Below are positions 17,330 to 25,412 of a stretch of 64,000 bases of DNA, in pieces. Location of the stretch: contig JACPNV010000007.1 of the NCBI GenBank assembly GCA_016185305.1, forward strand, positions 1 through 64,000. The letters run 5' to 3'. This stretch comes from Actinomycetota bacterium (lineage in GTDB: Bacteria; Actinomycetota; Acidimicrobiia; Acidimicrobiales; Acidimicrobilacustridaceae). Position 1 is the first letter of the stretch. Every line of letters begins with the position of its first letter. Below the pieces are notes generated by a model. That model was not told the DNA's origin and searched no databases. It saw only the letters and a list, made by a program, of their open reading frames with translations. The position numbers and the translations under genes are program-made.

Positions 17330-17752
17330 GTGGGCTTCCGCTTTCCGGCCGTCGGCGCCGTGCTGATGGTCTTGCTACTGGCGAGCTGTGCGAGCGGGAA
17401 GGCCAGCCGGCCTCCCGTCGTCGCGGCCACGACGCCGGGCGGGGCCGATCAGGGCGCGAACCCGCCGACCACCTACAAGGCCACACCGGAGTGCAACGCA
17501 GTCCGGGCATTCGTCCTGGCCGGCTACTACGCGACCCAAGCACCGCCGGAGAAGGTGAACGACTTCGTGGCGACCGCGCAGCGGGGTGCTGATGAAGCGA
17601 AGGTGAAGGTTCCCGCCCTCACCCCCGACATCGACACCACGATGACGCTGCTCACCAAGTCGTTGGCCGGCCAGGTGACCGACGCGGACAAGGCCACGAA
17701 CGACCAGGTCGCGGGCAACATCAACCGCTGGGTTCAGACGAACTGCGGCTGA
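17330..17752 (+). CDS. Small two-cysteine lipoprotein F (unnamed family)
   Basis: The start is GTG 17330, set by a GGAGGAG ribosome site two bases before it and by the signal sequence that follows (PAVGAVLMVLLLASC, lipobox Cys20); the product is 140 residues. The mature part has TPECNAVRAF, VPALTPDIDTT and RWVQTNCG, matching the family plan. A TACAGT box lies about 30 bp upstream. Acyltransferase copy 4 starts 5 bp after its stop, the tightest lipoprotein-acyltransferase coupling in the window. Confidence 0.8.
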   Translation: MGFRFPAVGAVLMVLLLASCASGKASRPPVVAATTPGGADQGANPPTTYKATPECNAVRAFVLAGYYATQAPPEKVNDFVATAQRGADEAKVKVPALTPDIDTTMTLLTKSLAGQVTDADKATNDQVAGNINRWVQTNCG

Positions 17753-17757
17753 CGCCG

Positions 17758-19812
17758 GTGGCCGGAGACCTCGCCGTCAGCACGTCGGTCACCGAAGGTC
17801 CGGATCTGGGTCGCGTCGCGGTCGAGCAGCCGGCGATCGCGTCCCGGCGGTGGCGGCTCACCCACCGCCCCGCGCTGGACGGGCTGCGCGGCCTGGCGGT
17901 CCTCGGCGTGATGGCGTTCCACGCCCAGCGGCTGACCGGTGGCTATCTCGGCGTCGACCTGTTCTTCGTCCTGTCCGGCTTCTTGATCACCTCGCTCCTG
18001 CTGGGTGAGCGGGCCCGTTCGGGTTCGATCGCGCTGGGCGCGTTCTGGGCACGGCGGGCGCGCCGCCTCCTGCCCGCCTTGTTGCTCGTGCTCGCGGTGG
18101 TCGCGGTCGCGGTGAGCTTCCTGTCGCCTGCCGCTGACGCCAACGCCTTCCGGGGCGACGGGTTGGCGACGCTGTTCTACGTGGCGAACTGGAAGGCGAT
18201 CTTCGCCAGCAACAACTACTGGGCGCTGTTCGACGCGCCTTCGCCCTTGCAGCACGCCTGGAGCCTGGCGATCGAAGAGCAGTTCTACGTGCTGTGGCCC
18301 CTCGTCGTGGCGGCCGTCTTGGTGTGGTGGAGACGATCTGCTCGGGCGATCCTCGCCGTCGCGCTGGGCGGGGCGGCTATCTCGGTGGCGGCGATGGTCG
18401 TGGCTTCCCGCGACGGCGACACGACGCGCGCCTACTTCGGGACCGACACGCGCATGGCGGCGATCCTGCTCGGCGCCGGCCTGGCTGCGGCCTTCCACCT
18501 GTGGGGCCACGTGCGGACCGCACGCTCGAGGCTCGTGCTGGAGATCGTGGCTGTGGTTGGCGTGGGTTGGTTGGCCTACGCCTGGGTCGCCGTCGGCGGC
18601 CAGGACCTGTTCCTCTACCGCGGCGGCTTCGTGCTGAGCGAGCTGGCGGCGCTGGCGATCATCGCGGCGGCCACCCACGAGCGGCGGGGTCCCGTGGGCG
18701 CCGCGCTGTCGTGGCGACCGCTCTGCTGGGTGGGCCTGGTCAGCTACGGTCTGTACCTCTGGCACTGGCCGATCTTCGTCTTCGCGGACGAGGCTCGCGT
18801 GCCCCTGGCCGGTCTGGCCCTGCTGGGGTTCAAGGTCGCGCTGACCTTCGCGGTGGCGACCGCGAGCTTCTACCTCGTCGAGCGTCCGATCCGCCGCGGG
18901 GCCATGACCACGCGGACCGCGGCCGTGGCGGCGCCGGTCGCCTTCGCTGTGACGCTCCTGCTCGTGCTGGCCGCTCCGGCGCGGCCCCAAGCGTCGACCG
19001 TGAGCTCTGACGACGTTGCCGCTCGGCTCTCGGCGGTGGCCTCGGGCTCAGCCGCGCCGTCCGGTGGCCCCCAGTCCGGCCCCCAGTCCGACGGTTCTGC
19101 GGCTGTCGCCGCCTCCGGCCGGGTCGGGGCGCGGCAGGCCCTCGGGCGCGATCCGCGGGTCCTCGTGCTCGGCGACTCGGTCGCGTTCACGATCGCGGCC
19201 GGCGTCATCCCGTACCAGCAGCAGCTCGGCGTGCAGACCCAGAGCGGCGCGGTCATCGCGTGCGGCGTGGCGCGCGGAGACGGGCGCATCAAGACGCCGG
19301 ACGGGACGATCGCGACCGAGAGCGCAGCGTGCAACGACTGGGCGAACCGGTGGCCGGCGACGATCGCGTCGTTCCAGCCCGACGTCGTGCTGCTGACACT
19401 GGGCTGGCCCGGCCACACCAGCCGCTACGTGGAAGGCGAATGGCGCCAGCCCTGCGACCCGGTCTTCGATCGCTGGTATGAGGGCGAGGTTCGTGCGGCC
19501 ATCGACGTGCTGGCCCGCCAGCAGGTCCCGCTCGCGATGACGACCGCCGCGTACTACCGCTCACCCCGAGCCCCGGCCGGCACCGATGCCAAGACCGACT
19601 GCCTCAACTCGCTGTACCGCCGGGTCGCGGCCGATCAGGGCGTCCGCATCATCGACCTCGCGGGCTGGGTCTGCCCGGACGGCCAGTGCCGCGAGCAGCA
19701 AGACGGCGTCGTCCTGCGGCCCGATGGCCTGCACTTCGACGGTCCCGCCGGGGTGATCGCCGGCGCGTGGGTGCTCGACGAGTTGCTCACGCCGATGGCG
19801 GCGGGCCGCTGA
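17758..19812 (+). CDS. OafA-type membrane acyltransferase with C-terminal SGNH domain (copy 4)
   Basis: The 684-residue protein starts at GTG 17758, 5 bp after lipoprotein F, and is surely co-transcribed with it. LDGLRGLAVLGVMAFHAQRL, DLFFVLSGFLITSL and SLAIEEQFYVLWPL mark the acyltransferase-3 domain (about residues 35-410). A Ser/Ala/Gly-rich linker leads to the SGNH domain with VLVLGDSVAFTIAAGV and PDGLHFDGPAG. The reaction is presumably transfer of an acyl group onto an exported or surface glycan. Its GT4 neighbour is convergent, 21 bp away. Confidence 0.92.
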   Translation: MAGDLAVSTSVTEGPDLGRVAVEQPAIASRRWRLTHRPALDGLRGLAVLGVMAFHAQRLTGGYLGVDLFFVLSGFLITSLLLGERARSGSIALGAFWARRARRLLPALLLVLAVVAVAVSFLSPAADANAFRGDGLATLFYVANWKAIFASNNYWALFDAPSPLQHAWSLAIEEQFYVLWPLVVAAVLVWWRRSARAILAVALGGAAISVAAMVVASRDGDTTRAYFGTDTRMAAILLGAGLAAAFHLWGHVRTARSRLVLEIVAVVGVGWLAYAWVAVGGQDLFLYRGGFVLSELAALAIIAAATHERRGPVGAALSWRPLCWVGLVSYGLYLWHWPIFVFADEARVPLAGLALLGFKVALTFAVATASFYLVERPIRRGAMTTRTAAVAAPVAFAVTLLLVLAAPARPQASTVSSDDVAARLSAVASGSAAPSGGPQSGPQSDGSAAVAASGRVGARQALGRDPRVLVLGDSVAFTIAAGVIPYQQQLGVQTQSGAVIACGVARGDGRIKTPDGTIATESAACNDWANRWPATIASFQPDVVLLTLGWPGHTSRYVEGEWRQPCDPVFDRWYEGEVRAAIDVLARQQVPLAMTTAAYYRSPRAPAGTDAKTDCLNSLYRRVAADQGVRIIDLAGWVCPDGQCREQQDGVVLRPDGLHFDGPAGVIAGAWVLDELLTPMAAGR

Positions 19813-19833
19813 CCCGAGCGGGTCGTGGCGAGA

Positions 19834-20949
19834 TCACCGCGCCGCGATCGCGGCGCGGTAGAGGTCGATGATGCCGGCTGCGGTGGCCTGCCACGAGAAT
19901 CCGGCCTGCTGGCGAAAGCCGCGCTCGCGCAAGCTCTCGGCGGTGTCATGGTCTTCGAGCACGCGGGCCAGCGCGGCGGCGAGCGCGTCGGTGTCGCCCA
20001 CCGGCACGAGGATCGCGGCATCGCCGACGGTTGCGGGCAGCGCCCCGACGTCGGTGGTGACGACCGGGACGCCTGCGGCCATCGCCTCGAGCGGCACGAG
20101 GCCGAAGCCCTCGTAGCGAGAGGGATACGCGAGCACGCTGGCCCCCGCGAGGAGGTCGTGCCGCGTCGCGTCGTCGACCCAACCCAGTCGGGTGATCCGT
20201 CGCCGCACCTCGGTGGGCAGCGACGTGATGCGAGCGGTCAGCGTCTCTGCGCCCCAGCCGTCGCCGCCGGCGATCACCAGCCGCACGTCGTCGCAGTCGA
20301 TCAGGGATGCGAACGCTTGGACCAGGCCGGGGTAGTCCTTGCGCGGCTCGACGGTGCCGACGGCGAGGATGTACCGCTCGGTGCCGGCCACGGCTCTCCC
20401 GCGCGCGGGGTTGCCGATCGGGGCCGGGTCGGGTCCGCTCAGCGGCACCATGATCACGCGCTCGGCTGGAACCCGGAAGTGCTCGACCACCTCGGCCGCG
20501 ACGAACGCCGCGTCGGTGTGTACCCAGGCGCCGGCCTCGACCGCCCGCCGGATCAACGTGGGGTAGCGCAGCGTGTCGCGAGTGGAGAGCTCGGGGTAGC
20601 GGACGAACGTGAGGTCGTGCACCGACACGACACGAGCGGCCGATCTTGCCGGCGGCACGACGTAGTTCGGCCCGTGCACCACGTCGATCGGTCCGGTCCA
20701 CCGCTCGATGGCGGGGTGTTCGGCTCTCGACCAGGCGGCTCGAAGCGGTCTCGCGGCCATCGGCCGCGTGACGGCGCGAACCCCATCCGGCAAGGACGGG
20801 GCAAGATCGCGCCGCCCCCGCCAGCTCAGCGCGAAGGCCGAGGTGTCGATGCCTGGTGCCGCGCCGAGCGACCGCAGCAGCTCGCGAGCCATCACACCGA
20901 CACCGGTCGGCCGGGAGAGCAGGGCCGTGGCATCAACGGCTACGCGCAT
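19834..20949 (-). CDS. Glycosyltransferase family 4
   Basis: The 371-residue protein has the GT-B fold of GT4 enzymes. The N-terminal half has DATALLSRPTGVGVMARELL and DVVHGPNYVVPP. The C-terminal half has YILAVGTVEPRKDYPGLVQAF, LGWVDDATRHDLLAGASVLA and PSRYEGFGLVPLEAMAAGVP; the last block carries the E-x(7)-E motif that binds the nucleotide sugar. It acts in the cytoplasm and probably transfers a sugar such as mannose. It starts 20 bp after the TgpA-like gene on the same strand, so it may be the last gene of the MoxR operon. Confidence 0.9.
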   Translation of the reverse strand: MRVAVDATALLSRPTGVGVMARELLRSLGAAPGIDTSAFALSWRGRRDLAPSLPDGVRAVTRPMAARPLRAAWSRAEHPAIERWTGPIDVVHGPNYVVPPARSAARVVSVHDLTFVRYPELSTRDTLRYPTLIRRAVEAGAWVHTDAAFVAAEVVEHFRVPAERVIMVPLSGPDPAPIGNPARGRAVAGTERYILAVGTVEPRKDYPGLVQAFASLIDCDDVRLVIAGGDGWGAETLTARITSLPTEVRRRITRLGWVDDATRHDLLAGASVLAYPSRYEGFGLVPLEAMAAGVPVVTTDVGALPATVGDAAILVPVGDTDALAAALARVLEDHDTAESLRERGFRQQAGFSWQATAAGIIDLYRAAIAAR

Positions 20950-20968
20950 GGCACGCGACGGTCGACCG

Positions 20969-23233
20969 TCATGTCCGGCTCCGAGCGCCGCGCCGCGAGC
21001 GGTGGGCCGCGGCCCGCGGGTCGAGCGCGGATCGGGCTCGTTGCCGGGCCGAGCGCGTCGCCGAGCACGTTGCGGCGATCCGCGCCGCGTAGTCCCACGC
21101 GACTTGCACGTCGTTCTCTGACGGAGGGTCGGGCGCGAAGCCCGCTCTGTTGTTCAGCGTCGCCAGCCCGACAAGCGGCACATCGGCGTCGGCGAGCACG
21201 TCGATCCCGTGGGACGCGACGGTGGTTGCGCTGAGCGAACCGCGGACGTCGACGCCGGTCTCGGCGAGTCGGTCGAGCGTGTCGTCCCACGCACCGAGGA
21301 CTCGCGATCGCTCGTCGCCCGAGTGCCGGCGGATCTGCCGCCGGCGGCGCCGGGCCCACCAGCTTCCGCCGGCGAGCGCCGCGAGCACGGCCACCACCAG
21401 CACGGCCAGCCCTCCGACCAACCGGGGGAGCGGTGATGGCTCGTCGTCGCTCGACGCGTCGCCGGTGCCGCCGGACTGGGGACCCTCCGACGACGCGTCG
21501 GTCTGGCCGTTGTCGGTGGCCGCTTCCTCGATCACCTCGGCGACCCCAGCCGGGACGCTGTCGGTGGTCGCGGCTTGCGCCGGGGCTTGCTGGCCCGCGG
21601 CCACGGGGTCGGGATCGAACGGCAGCCATCCGAACCCGTCGAAGAGCACCTCGGGCCACGCCGTCAGCTCGCCCTGGGTGATCGTCTGCTCTCCAGTAGC
21701 TGGCGCGACGCGATAACCGACGACGACGCGGCTCGGCAGGCCGCTGAGCCGGGCGAGGAGCGCGAACGCTGCCGCGAACTGCTCAGGCGAGCCTTGCCGG
21801 CGGTCCGGTTCGGTCAGCAGGTCAGCGAGACGGCGGAGCGAGTGGCCAGGGATCGCCGCTGCTCGCGGGAGCGACTGGAGGTTCTGCTTCAGGTACTGCT
21901 GGATCTGGAACGCCTGTTGCAGGGGACGGTCAGCGCCGGCCGTCGCCCGCTGCGCGACCTGCCGGATGCTCTCGCTCACGCCCGGTGGCACATCGAGGTA
22001 GCGGCTGGACTCGGGGCCGGCCGGCAGCGTCGCGTCACGAAGCTGGTCGGCCGAGTAGACGGGCACGGCGGCCTCGACGTCGAGCTCGATGCCGTCTGCG
22101 GTGGCTTGCGGCGTGGCGAGCATCCCGCTCGCGGGATCGGTCAACAGGCCTGGCGACGACAGCGCCGACGGTCGACTGGCCGAGGGGATCCAGTAGCCGG
22201 GGACGGACAGCAGCCGCAGGCGTTGCTGGACGGTTCGGCGGGCCGCCGCGTCGCCGGGAGTTGCGAGCTCATGGCCCGCGTACAGGAAACGGGCGGTCGA
22301 GGTCCAGCGTTCGCCGTCGTAGGAGTCGAGTGCGGCGAGCTGGAAACGATCGACCGGCGAGTCGGTGCCGACGACGAACGCGGTGCTCGGTGCTCTGCCG
22401 GCCGCCTCGGCCACCGCCGCGTCTCGTTGCGCGGCGGTGACGACCGACAACGGATCGACCGCGGCCTGGGTCAGCGTCGGCGGTTCGTAGTAGTCGCGGA
22501 GCGTGACCGGGTTGCGGTCGCTGACCCCGGGCATGGCGGGCAGCAGCGCGACGGGCACCGTGGCGACCACCAACACGATCGCACCGAGGACCGCCGCGGT
22601 CTTCGCCGTGAGCCGGCGGGGCGCGCCGTTGCGCTCGCCGGGGAGTGGACCAAGTCGCACCACGAGGACGAACGACACCACCAGCGCGACCAGCGCGAGT
22701 TGGCCGGGCCCGCGCCCCGCCCCGCCGAAGGCGCCGCCCAGGCCGAGCAGCACGAGCGACGGTGCGAGGGGCAGCACGACTGACCGGGACGAGACCAGAG
22801 CGATGGTGCCGAGTGCCCCGGCGAGCCAGGTCGTGGCCAGAGGAACCACGACGGCGGGCCCGTCGGCGTCGGCAGGAACCGCGCTGCTGAGGATGGTGGC
22901 CCAGCCGTTGCGCAAGCCATCGCCGATCGTCAGCAGGCTTGCCGAGCGCGTTGCCAGCATCGCCGCGCCGGCGAACGCCAGCAGCTCGACGAGCGCGCAG
23001 AACGCGGCGCGGCTAGGGCCGAGGTGAACATCGTGGGGCTCGCCGGCCGGCGCCGAGGCGCGAGCCACGAGGAACCAGGTGATGATCACGGACCCGCCCC
23101 CGGCACCGACGACCGCGGGAACAAGCTCTGCGCCCTGGAACGCGGATACGAACGAGAAGCCCGCCAGTGACGTGGCTGCCGCGAGCGACGCGACGACGAT
23201 GACCGTCTCACCCCGCCTCATGGCGCCGCTCAT
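20969..23233 (-). CDS. TgpA-like transglutaminase-fold membrane protein lacking catalytic Cys and His
   Basis: The ATG at 23233 overlaps the TGA of the DUF58 gene (ATGA), which fixes the start (754 residues). Five to six membrane helices come first, then an outer domain, a transglutaminase-like core, a linker, one more helix (LVGGLAVLVVAVLAALAGGSWW) and a cytoplasmic tail. In active TgpA proteins the core has G-x-C-E-x-F and H-A-W-x-E. Here these read GSPEQFAAAFAL and LTAWPEVLF, so the Cys is Pro483 and the His is Thr524; WLPFDPDP is kept. Catalysis is therefore unlikely, and a binding or scaffold role is inference. Confidence 0.85.
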   Translation of the reverse strand: MSGAMRRGETVIVVASLAAATSLAGFSFVSAFQGAELVPAVVGAGGGSVIITWFLVARASAPAGEPHDVHLGPSRAAFCALVELLAFAGAAMLATRSASLLTIGDGLRNGWATILSSAVPADADGPAVVVPLATTWLAGALGTIALVSSRSVVLPLAPSLVLLGLGGAFGGAGRGPGQLALVALVVSFVLVVRLGPLPGERNGAPRRLTAKTAAVLGAIVLVVATVPVALLPAMPGVSDRNPVTLRDYYEPPTLTQAAVDPLSVVTAAQRDAAVAEAAGRAPSTAFVVGTDSPVDRFQLAALDSYDGERWTSTARFLYAGHELATPGDAAARRTVQQRLRLLSVPGYWIPSASRPSALSSPGLLTDPASGMLATPQATADGIELDVEAAVPVYSADQLRDATLPAGPESSRYLDVPPGVSESIRQVAQRATAGADRPLQQAFQIQQYLKQNLQSLPRAAAIPGHSLRRLADLLTEPDRRQGSPEQFAAAFALLARLSGLPSRVVVGYRVAPATGEQTITQGELTAWPEVLFDGFGWLPFDPDPVAAGQQAPAQAATTDSVPAGVAEVIEEAATDNGQTDASSEGPQSGGTGDASSDDEPSPLPRLVGGLAVLVVAVLAALAGGSWWARRRRRQIRRHSGDERSRVLGAWDDTLDRLAETGVDVRGSLSATTVASHGIDVLADADVPLVGLATLNNRAGFAPDPPSENDVQVAWDYAARIAATCSATRSARQRARSALDPRAAAHRSRRGARSRT

Positions 23234-24393
23234 GCTCGGTTGCCTGATTGCCACAGCCGGACGAAGTTCTCCGCGGTATCGACGTCGAGCACCTGCACGA
23301 GCGCGGAGGGGGCGGGCAGCGTGCCATCCGCGGCCCGGACGTTGACGACGAGCACCGAGTCGAACGAGGTCGCGAGCCGGGCGATCGCCGGCATCTCCTC
23401 CCGCGCTCCTGGGGCCGCGGTCACGATCACGAGCGTGTTGCCTTCGGTGGCGGTCGGCATGGTGCGGAGGACGCCGAGCAGGTCACCCTGGCGGCCGAGG
23501 TTCGCGGCGGCGAGCGCTTCGAGGAAGACGTCATGGGCGACGGATCGAGTGCCGCCCAATCCGGGCTGATCGAGCAGCTTCAACTCGATGGGGAAGTTCT
23601 GGGACAGCGACGCGGAGACGATCGACGCGGCGACCTCCGCGGCCAGCTCGAACGAATCGGCGGTGTGGATCGACGCACGGTTGTCGAGGATGACCATCGT
23701 GTTGGGCTGGCTCGTATCGACGAACTGCCGGACCATCAACGATCCGGTGTGCGCGGTCGCTCGCCAGTGGACGTGCCGGAGGTCGTCGCCGATCTCGTAC
23801 TCGCGGATGGCGTGGAAGGTGATGCCACCCTCCGGCGCGCTCTCGCGCGTCGCGCCTTCGAGATCACGGTGGCGGCCGGCGGGTCTCGCGTTGATCGGGT
23901 GCACGCGCGGATGCACGCAGAGGGTTTCGACGCGCCCGTACCGCCGGCTGCGCTTGAGTAGTTGGAGCGGGTCGGTCCGGCCGAGTCGCAGCGGGCCAAC
24001 GGCGAACACTCCTCGCCTGCTCGTCGGCAACGGGTAGGTGCTCGTGTCTTCCTGGCCCCGGCTCAACGGTGGAAGCGTCCCGCGCGCCACCTGGTCGCCG
24101 ACCGGATCGTCCAGTGCCAGCGCGGGGCTTCGCAGCCGGCCCCAGTTCGCGATGGTCACCACCGCATGCGACGGTTCGCCGACGCTCACGCGCTTCGGTT
24201 CGAGATCGCGCTCCGCCTCGACGGTCGGCTGGACGGCAACCCAGACCAGCGCGACGGCGAGCGCGACCACCCCTGCCAGACCGAGTGCCAGCACCGGTGG
24301 CGAGCGCAGGAGCCACCCGAGGATCAGGCACACAGCGGTGGCGATCGCCACCCCGCGGCCGCGGTCACCGAGCGAGAGCCTCACCGCCGGCAC
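23230..24393 (-). CDS. DUF58 domain protein
   Basis: The 387-residue protein has two N-terminal membrane helices (AIATAVCLILGWLL; LALGLAGVVALAVALVWVAV) and then a cytoplasmic von Willebrand A-like DUF58 domain with FHAIREYEIGDDLRHVHWRATAHTG, the family signature. DUF58 proteins accompany MoxR ATPases and TgpA proteins in envelope-related operons. The gene starts 1 bp after the MoxR stop and its stop overlaps the TgpA-like start. The biochemical role of DUF58 is not established. Confidence 0.9.
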   Translation of the reverse strand: MPAVRLSLGDRGRGVAIATAVCLILGWLLRSPPVLALGLAGVVALAVALVWVAVQPTVEAERDLEPKRVSVGEPSHAVVTIANWGRLRSPALALDDPVGDQVARGTLPPLSRGQEDTSTYPLPTSRRGVFAVGPLRLGRTDPLQLLKRSRRYGRVETLCVHPRVHPINARPAGRHRDLEGATRESAPEGGITFHAIREYEIGDDLRHVHWRATAHTGSLMVRQFVDTSQPNTMVILDNRASIHTADSFELAAEVAASIVSASLSQNFPIELKLLDQPGLGGTRSVAHDVFLEALAAANLGRQGDLLGVLRTMPTATEGNTLVIVTAAPGAREEMPAIARLATSFDSVLVVNVRAADGTLPAPSALVQVLDVDTAENFVRLWQSGNRA

Positions 24394-24394
24394 C

Positions 24395-25393
24395 TCACGG
24401 CTGGTTCGTCACCCGCGGTATCGGCGTGGTTGCCATCACCTCGTCGAGAACCGTGCGTGGGGTGACGGCCGAGAGCTGCGCCTCGGGGGTGAGCAGGAGG
24501 CGATGTTCGAGCACCGCGTGAGCGAGCGACTGCACATCCTCCGGAAGCACGAAGTGCCGACCTTCGCTTGCCGCGCGCGCGGCCGCGGACCGCATGAGTG
24601 CCACGCTGGCGCGCGGGCTTGCTCCGAGGCGGAGCTCGGGGCTCTCGCGCGTCGCGGCCACGATCTGCGCGATGTACTGCCGGATCGCCGGTGCGACATG
24701 GCTCGCCGCGGCCACCGCGACCATCTTCTCGACCTGCATGCCGGTGAGCACGGGCTTCACCGAGTCGATCGGGCTGGTTCGGCGGCGTGATTCGAGGATG
24801 TCCGATTCGGTCTCGATGTCGGGGTAGCCGATGCTCGCCTTCATCATGAAGCGATCGAGCTGCGCCTCGGGAAGCCGGTAGGTGCCGTCCATGTCGATCG
24901 GGTTCTGCGTCGCGATCACCATGAACGGCCGCGAGGTCGGCCGAGTGGTCGCGTCGGTCGTCACCGCCGCCTCGTCCATGACCTCGAGCAGCGCGGACTG
25001 GGTCTTGGGTGAGGCGCGGTTGATCTCGTCGGCGAGGACGATGCTCGCGAACACCGGTCCCGGCCGGAACTCGAACTCCATGGTCGATTGGTTCCAGATC
25101 GATCCGCCGGTCACGTCGGAAGGCAACAGGTCGGGAGTGAACTGGATGCGGGCGTACGGGGCGTCGATCGATCGGGCGAGCGCCTTCGCCAGCGAGGTCT
25201 TGCCGGTTCCCGGGACGTCTTCGACGAGGAAGTGCCCCTCGGCGGTGAGGCAGACGGCGGCCAGTCGCAAGACGTCGTGCTTCCCGATGATCACTTGCTC
25301 CATGGAGCGCACGAGCTGATCGAACGCGGTCTGGAACCACTGGAAGTGTTCGTTCGTCATCGGCATCTGCTGCGGTGGAGAGGGAGGGTCCAT
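24395..25393 (-). CDS. MoxR-family AAA+ ATPase
   Basis: The 332-residue protein has Walker A VEDVPGTGKTSLAKALA, Walker B IVLADEINRASPKTQSALLEVMDE, the sensor 1 region VIATQNPIDMDGTYRLPEAQLDRF and a C-terminal AAA lid, as in MoxR. These ATPases act as chaperones that mature or load partner complexes, often with DUF58/VWA proteins. It lies between the FN3 protein (19 bp upstream) and the DUF58 gene (1 bp downstream). GACGGAAG precedes the ATG; a second in-frame ATG twelve codons on is possible. Confidence 0.93.
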   Translation of the reverse strand: MDPPSPPQQMPMTNEHFQWFQTAFDQLVRSMEQVIIGKHDVLRLAAVCLTAEGHFLVEDVPGTGKTSLAKALARSIDAPYARIQFTPDLLPSDVTGGSIWNQSTMEFEFRPGPVFASIVLADEINRASPKTQSALLEVMDEAAVTTDATTRPTSRPFMVIATQNPIDMDGTYRLPEAQLDRFMMKASIGYPDIETESDILESRRRTSPIDSVKPVLTGMQVEKMVAVAAASHVAPAIRQYIAQIVAATRESPELRLGASPRASVALMRSAAARAASEGRHFVLPEDVQSLAHAVLEHRLLLTPEAQLSAVTPRTVLDEVMATTPIPRVTNQP

Positions 25394-25412
25394 GGCTTCC
25401 GTCCGCGCCCTG

